A DNA stretch of 34,742 nucleotides from a virus: the IMG/VR virus record IMGVR_UViG_3300030106_001368, positions 1 through 34,742 of that record; one strand, written 5' to 3'. Below the pieces are notes generated by a model that searched no databases, had not been told where the DNA came from, and worked only from the letters and a program-made list of their open reading frames with translations. Positions 31,606-34,742 of this stretch are shown here, piece after piece; positions within the stretch are counted from its first letter, which is position 1, and every line of letters starts with the position of its first letter. A program made the translations under genes and the position numbers.

Positions 31606-32752
31606 AGTCGGGTGTTGTTTCATATTGTAACTCATCATGCACAAAGGCTAGTTGATGAGTGTGATTATGTGGATAGGTTGCACAACTAGCTAACACCATC
31701 CAATGTTTAGCGATTACCGCCGCCGATCCTTGGAGTAAGTAGTTGAGGGCAATGTGCCCTTTGTTAACGCTGAGGTGACGACCGTCCAATGCACGGACAT
31801 AACCTCTTTCCGCAGCCCGTTTAACAGCCGTAAGGAGATCGGAAAGACCTTCAATGGCGTCAACATAAGCTTTGCGTATTTCTTTACCCTTTCTCTTTGC
31901 TTGATCCTCCCCAAGGCTTCCATCGAAGGATGTGCCGATCTTTTTGTCTCCTGCTCCATATAAGAATGCGTAGGTAACTGTTTTAACTTGTTTTCTAGTG
32001 ATTCCAATTTTCTTAGCGTTTTCTGCGTGGATGTCTCCGTTAAGTAAGATATCTGCGTACCGACCTCCGTCATACCTAGCGAGATAATGTGCCAGCATAC
32101 GTAACTCAATACCCGACAAATCAGCCCCAACCATAACCATCCCTGGTGTAGGTAAAAACAAGGCCCTAAACCTTTCATCACTTGGTACCTGTGCTAAGTT
32201 TGGATTTCTATGGCTACATCTATGTGTAGCACAACCAACAGAACAATGATGATGAATTCTACTAGCACTCGTACATAGCTTGAGCCATGCGTTCACGCCT
32301 TCTGAGATCATTCCAAGCTTCTTCGTCAGATCCAAAAGTTTCAGACATTGCTTCGAGAATGGAATGTTTATCTCCTTCAGAATAATCTCGTCTATAATAG
32401 GCTTCCCAGTAATTGTCATCTGGGTCGGTGTCCAGCCAAAATGCGTCTGGAGTATCCATGCTATATGATCTCTTGATGATGGGTTAAATTCTTTTAATCT
32501 TTGAAGCTGTGCTCCATTAATGTATCCTTGTGTCCTGTTATCTCGTTTAGGAGTGAACAACGCTCCTGCAACGTAAGGGAATTGTCTTCGAAGTATTTCA
32601 TGAGTTTCTTCCAGCTCTCTTCTGAGAGTCGATTCAAGTTCTTGAGCTCTTCGTTCATCAAAGTACCATCCATGTATCTCCTGTGTAGTGAGTATTTCTG
32701 CTACCTGATGTTCTAGCGTAACCCACTCAGGTAGGGGTGGAAGTGTTCGCAT
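31484..32752 (-). CDS. DNA polymerase I family, polymerase domain (T7 gp5-like)
   Basis: Replicative family A polymerase catalytic part, 422 residues. Motif A is VGADLSGIELRML (Asp211, Glu216). Motif B/O-helix is RKQVKTVTYAFLYGAG (Arg253, Lys257, Tyr261, Tyr265), and motif C is FVHDELQYE (His372, Asp373, Glu374). Tyr261 sits at the position of E. coli Pol I Phe762, as in T7. The N-terminus (LEHQVAEILTTQEIHGWYFD) matches the T7 gp5 segment that follows the exonuclease, so the two ORFs together make one normal polymerase. The ATG at 32752 overlaps the exonuclease ORF by 40 nt and has no Shine-Dalgarno sequence; the upstream bases are an A7 run. It ends inside the following endonuclease frame. 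Confidence 0.95.
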   Translation of the reverse strand: MRTLPPLPEWVTLEHQVAEILTTQEIHGWYFDERRAQELESTLRRELEETHEILRRQFPYVAGALFTPKRDNRTQGYINGAQLQRLKEFNPSSRDHIAWILQTHFGWTPTQMTITGKPIIDEIILKEINIPFSKQCLKLLDLTKKLGMISEGVNAWLKLCTSASRIHHHCSVGCATHRCSHRNPNLAQVPSDERFRALFLPTPGMVMVGADLSGIELRMLAHYLARYDGGRYADILLNGDIHAENAKKIGITRKQVKTVTYAFLYGAGDKKIGTSFDGSLGEDQAKRKGKEIRKAYVDAIEGLSDLLTAVKRAAERGYVRALDGRHLSVNKGHIALNYLLQGSAAVIAKHWMVLASCATYPHNHTHQLAFVHDELQYETTPDYANDLKFLLEWTATQAGEYYKLRIPIAAEAKSGNNWAEVH

Positions 32753-33291
32753 AGTTTTTTTGTAACTTTAACGTCTTGTACACAATAATCTTCGAGTTCT
32801 TGACTCCATTCTTTCCAGTCAGTAGTCTTACCAAACTCTCCTTTGTATTCTCCTAATCTGTAACCATAGGCTTCAAGCGAATGTCTTCCATAAAGTTGTA
32901 GTGGCATGTGAGGCCAATTCCTTTCCTTATCTAACTGCATAAGTCGTGGATGATAGAGGCGACTAAGCAACAAGGTATCAATAATAGTACCGCTGGGGCT
33001 AAAGAAGGGATAAAGCTTACGCATAACTGGTATATCGTAGCCAATAATATTATGCCCGATAATAACTTCAGCTTGCTGAATATACTGTATTGCGCGAATG
33101 ACAGGAGACGACATACCTTTACCAGGGCATTCGTCATTGAATGATACAATTTCATTAATCTCGTTATCATATAAAGCAATACAGTGGATTTGGGTGGCAT
33201 CATGATAAAGTCCGTTAGCTTCTAAATCAAATATAATTACATTAGTTACCGTTCCAAGTGAAGGTTTTGTCTTTAAACTTTGCTTTTTCAA
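32713..33291 (-). CDS. DNA polymerase I family, 3'-5' proofreading exonuclease part
   Basis: This is the N-terminal exonuclease domain of a T7 gp5-type DNA polymerase, found as a separate ORF. Exo I is FDLEANGLYHD (Asp and Glu metal ligands), Exo II is IGHNIIGYDIP, and Exo III is YCVQDVKVTKK. The region between them (IDTLLLSRLYHP, HSLEAYGYRLGEYKGEFG) matches T7 gp5 closely. The only in-frame start is a TTG at 33291, inside the upstream small gene; an ATG in the TAATG at about 33240 is one frame off. The true start is therefore uncertain. It ends 40 nt inside the polymerase ORF, which is in the -1 frame, and an A7 run lies at the junction. It may be a split gene, a frameshifted fusion or a sequence error (see findings). 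Confidence 0.88.
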   Translation of the reverse strand: MKKQSLKTKPSLGTVTNVIIFDLEANGLYHDATQIHCIALYDNEINEIVSFNDECPGKGMSSPVIRAIQYIQQAEVIIGHNIIGYDIPVMRKLYPFFSPSGTIIDTLLLSRLYHPRLMQLDKERNWPHMPLQLYGRHSLEAYGYRLGEYKGEFGKTTDWKEWSQELEDYCVQDVKVTKKLCEHFHPYLSGLR

Positions 33292-33454
33292 CAGCTTCTT
33301 GTGTAGGTGGATTAGGTTTTTTTAACTCCAATTCTTTCTCAGCATCAAATGCAATCATATGTTTATTCCATGGGTGTTCCCATATTTTCTTTTTAGATAA
33401 ATCTTCATTAGAAATCTGTTGCTGGGTTAAATTTGGATTGAGTTTCATGTTCAA
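33242..33454 (-). CDS. small hypothetical protein between helicase and DNA polymerase
   Basis: A 70-residue hydrophilic protein of no family I recognise. It starts with MNMKLNPNLTQQQ inside the helicase 3' end (47-nt overlap) and its TAA stop forms TAATG immediately before the exonuclease motif of the DNA polymerase. It is rich in Lys, Glu and Asn, with a proline patch (KKPNPPTQE) and the ending FTWNGN. No signal peptide or membrane segment is visible. The position suggests a small replication accessory, but that is only inference from context. The overlap with neighbours on both sides is typical of this compact operon. Confidence 0.6.
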   Translation of the reverse strand: MNMKLNPNLTQQQISNEDLSKKKIWEHPWNKHMIAFDAEKELELKKPNPPTQEAVEKAKFKDKTFTWNGN

Positions 33455-34742
33455 TAAATTTACAGGTGTTTAAATCGTATTCTAATTCACAGGCGATACC
33501 AGTTTCCCCAGAATAGCGATTTTTAAGGATTCGCACTGTCGTAAGGCTTCGTTCAGAGTCGGTCTGTTGATCTCTTTCGAGCGCAATAACCGTGTCGCTA
33601 AGCTGAGCAATAGCAGCAGATCCTCGTAACTGTCCAAGGGTAACACGTGCTCCTTCTTCATGGTTTGTGTCACTGTTAGTCCTCCGTAAATGAGACACAA
33701 GAAATAATGCAATTCCTGTTCGTTCTACTAGTGACCTTAAACGTGTCATTGTTGTGTCAATCATACGACGTTCATCACCATCAAGACCACTAAGAAGAAT
33801 ACTTAAATGGTCTAAAAATATGACACGGCATTCCAGTCCACAAGCCATGTATTCGATTCTAGAATAGACGAGATCTGGATCATAACTTCCAAACCCATCA
33901 AAACAATAAAGATTCCAATTGGCAATACTATGCTCAAAGGCGGAGTTAAGTTCTTCTTCTTCATACTCTCCAATATGTAGAGGTTTTCCAACCACTACAG
34001 ACATTAATCCTAAGGCTGTTCGTCTATTGCTTGCTTCAAGCTCCAAGATCCCAACCGATTCCCCTGACTCACAAAGGTTAGCTGCAAGTTCACGACAGAA
34101 CGATGTTTTTCCGGTACCAGAGCCCGCAGTAATCGTTGTAAGTTCTCCATACCTGATCCCGTGAAGTTTCTGTTGTAGTCCTTTGAAGTGGTACTCATGT
34201 TCGCATGGTTGTTGTGGTGTAGTTACTAGTTTTAATAGTGATTTGCCATCTATAATACCATCAGGACGGTATGGTTTAGCATTCCAAATAGCTTGTCGTA
34301 TAAGGTCTGCTTGGTTATCAATTAATGCATCTGAAGCATCTTTATAAGAGTCTAATCTTGCTACTTTAACCTTACCTGGCGGTAATACTGAGCAAGCCTC
34401 CTCCGTCGCCTTTCTTCCAGGGCCATCGTTATCAAAGAATAATACGATCTCTTCATACCCTTGGAATAGGGGTATTTGTTTCTGTATATCCTTCTTTGCA
34501 GACGCTGCACCATGTGGTAAGGATACCATAGGCCATCCAGGCATAGCCTCGTAACAGCTCGCAGCATCTAATTCACCTTCAGTAACAACGATCCGACGAC
34601 CAGAGTTAGGAAACAAATGCTGACCGAATAGAGTATCAGTGGAAACTCCTTCATAAGTGAAAACCTTTTTCTTTGTTTTTATCTTAGCACCCTGTAAAAC
34701 CCCATCACTTGTGAAATAATGAAACCTAAGGGTATCTTCATC
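33408..34742 (-). CDS. primase/helicase, T7 gp4-type (5' end beyond window)
   Basis: Bifunctional replication primase and ring helicase, acting at the phage fork. The reading frame is open up to base 34742, so about 444 codons are visible and the N-terminal zinc-binding part is off-window. A His-Leu-Phe stretch near 34616 aligns with T7 gp4, so the TTG there is not the start. Visible in order: TOPRIM (VVTEGELDAAS, then FFDNDGPGRKA with the DxD acids), linker, RecA-like helicase with Walker A (AGSGTGKTSF), Walker B (VIFLDHLSI), and the RGSAAIAQLSDT motif typical of T7 gp4. The protein ends in TDF; in T7 gp4 the C-terminal Phe contacts the DNA polymerase, so this tail probably does the same, although it is less acidic. 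It overlaps the next small ORF by 47 nt. Identification is secure. Confidence 0.95.
   Translation of the reverse strand, partial: DEDTLRFHYFTSDGVLQGAKIKTKKKVFTYEGVSTDTLFGQHLFPNSGRRIVVTEGELDAASCYEAMPGWPMVSLPHGAASAKKDIQKQIPLFQGYEEIVLFFDNDGPGRKATEEACSVLPPGKVKVARLDSYKDASDALIDNQADLIRQAIWNAKPYRPDGIIDGKSLLKLVTTPQQPCEHEYHFKGLQQKLHGIRYGELTTITAGSGTGKTSFCRELAANLCESGESVGILELEASNRRTALGLMSVVVGKPLHIGEYEEEELNSAFEHSIANWNLYCFDGFGSYDPDLVYSRIEYMACGLECRVIFLDHLSILLSGLDGDERRMIDTTMTRLRSLVERTGIALFLVSHLRRTNSDTNHEEGARVTLGQLRGSAAIAQLSDTVIALERDQQTDSERSLTTVRILKNRYSGETGIACELEYDLNTCKFIEHETQSKFNPATDF

Noticed and set aside
31714-32181. 155-residue minus-strand ORF inside the polymerase gene
   Set aside because: It lies wholly inside the polymerase catalytic domain with all its motifs intact, in another frame, with no family resemblance.
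1-34742. CRISPR array, insertion sequence, integrase or tRNA genes
   Set aside because: No direct-repeat/spacer array, transposase or integrase ORF, terminal inverted repeats or tRNA cloverleaf was seen by reading.

Overview
The window is one long, densely packed late-and-replication segment of a T7-like podovirus. Every supported gene lies on the minus strand, so the biological order runs from base 34742 down to base 1. The phage most likely infects a marine picocyanobacterium (Prochlorococcus or Synechococcus type). The evidence is the T7-like core, a compact phage ribonucleotide reductase with its own small subunit, MazG-like and DUF3310 genes, AT-rich coding sequence, a Lys/Ala-rich mini-protein and a DUF4278-like peptide. 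The host is an inference: no psbA, hli or talC gene is in the window. RNA polymerase, ssb, terminase and endolysin are also absent and presumably lie outside.

Layout, right to left. (1) 34742-29645, DNA metabolism: 5'-truncated T7 gp4-type primase/helicase; a small unknown protein; a T7 gp5-type DNA polymerase divided into a 3'-5' exonuclease ORF and a polymerase ORF in the -1 frame; an HNH-type endonuclease; a T7 gp6-type exonuclease; a small unknown; DUF3310; and a MazG-like pyrophosphohydrolase. (2) 29645-27547: class I ribonucleotide reductase large and small subunits. (3) 27578-24522: a small protein and two unfamiliar, apparently cysteine-free proteins placed just before the portal. (4) 24519-18632, head genes: portal, small basic protein and scaffold. 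These are followed by a ~1.8 kb accessory stretch (Lys-rich mini-protein, 65-aa protein, 16-aa peptide, secreted beta-barrel-like protein, 44-aa membrane peptide with a Cys cluster, beta-rich 185-aa protein), a structured leader, the major capsid protein and two small proteins. This block ends in a clear intrinsic terminator, at the position of T7 T-phi. (5) 18578-5601, tail and ejection proteins: tail tube A and B, a gp13-position protein, and three internal virion proteins (gp14, gp15 and gp16 positions). (6) 5595-39: tail fibre with a T7 gp17-type N-terminus, a six-blade propeller-like fibre protein, small unknowns, a holin candidate and a secreted protein. Another frame runs off the left edge.

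The replication genes make and recycle phage DNA: host DNA is degraded by the endo- and exonucleases, nucleotides are remodelled by RNR and the MazG-like enzyme, and DNA is copied by helicase/polymerase. The late block builds the capsid, short tail and fibres.

Most noteworthy: an A7 slippery site at the exonuclease/polymerase junction, followed by a sequence that can form an H-type pseudoknot; a class I RNR small subunit without the radical tyrosine; an envelope-protein cassette inserted between scaffold and capsid; synonymously diverged fibre repeats; an S74-like domain on an internal virion protein; and a structured leader before the capsid gene.
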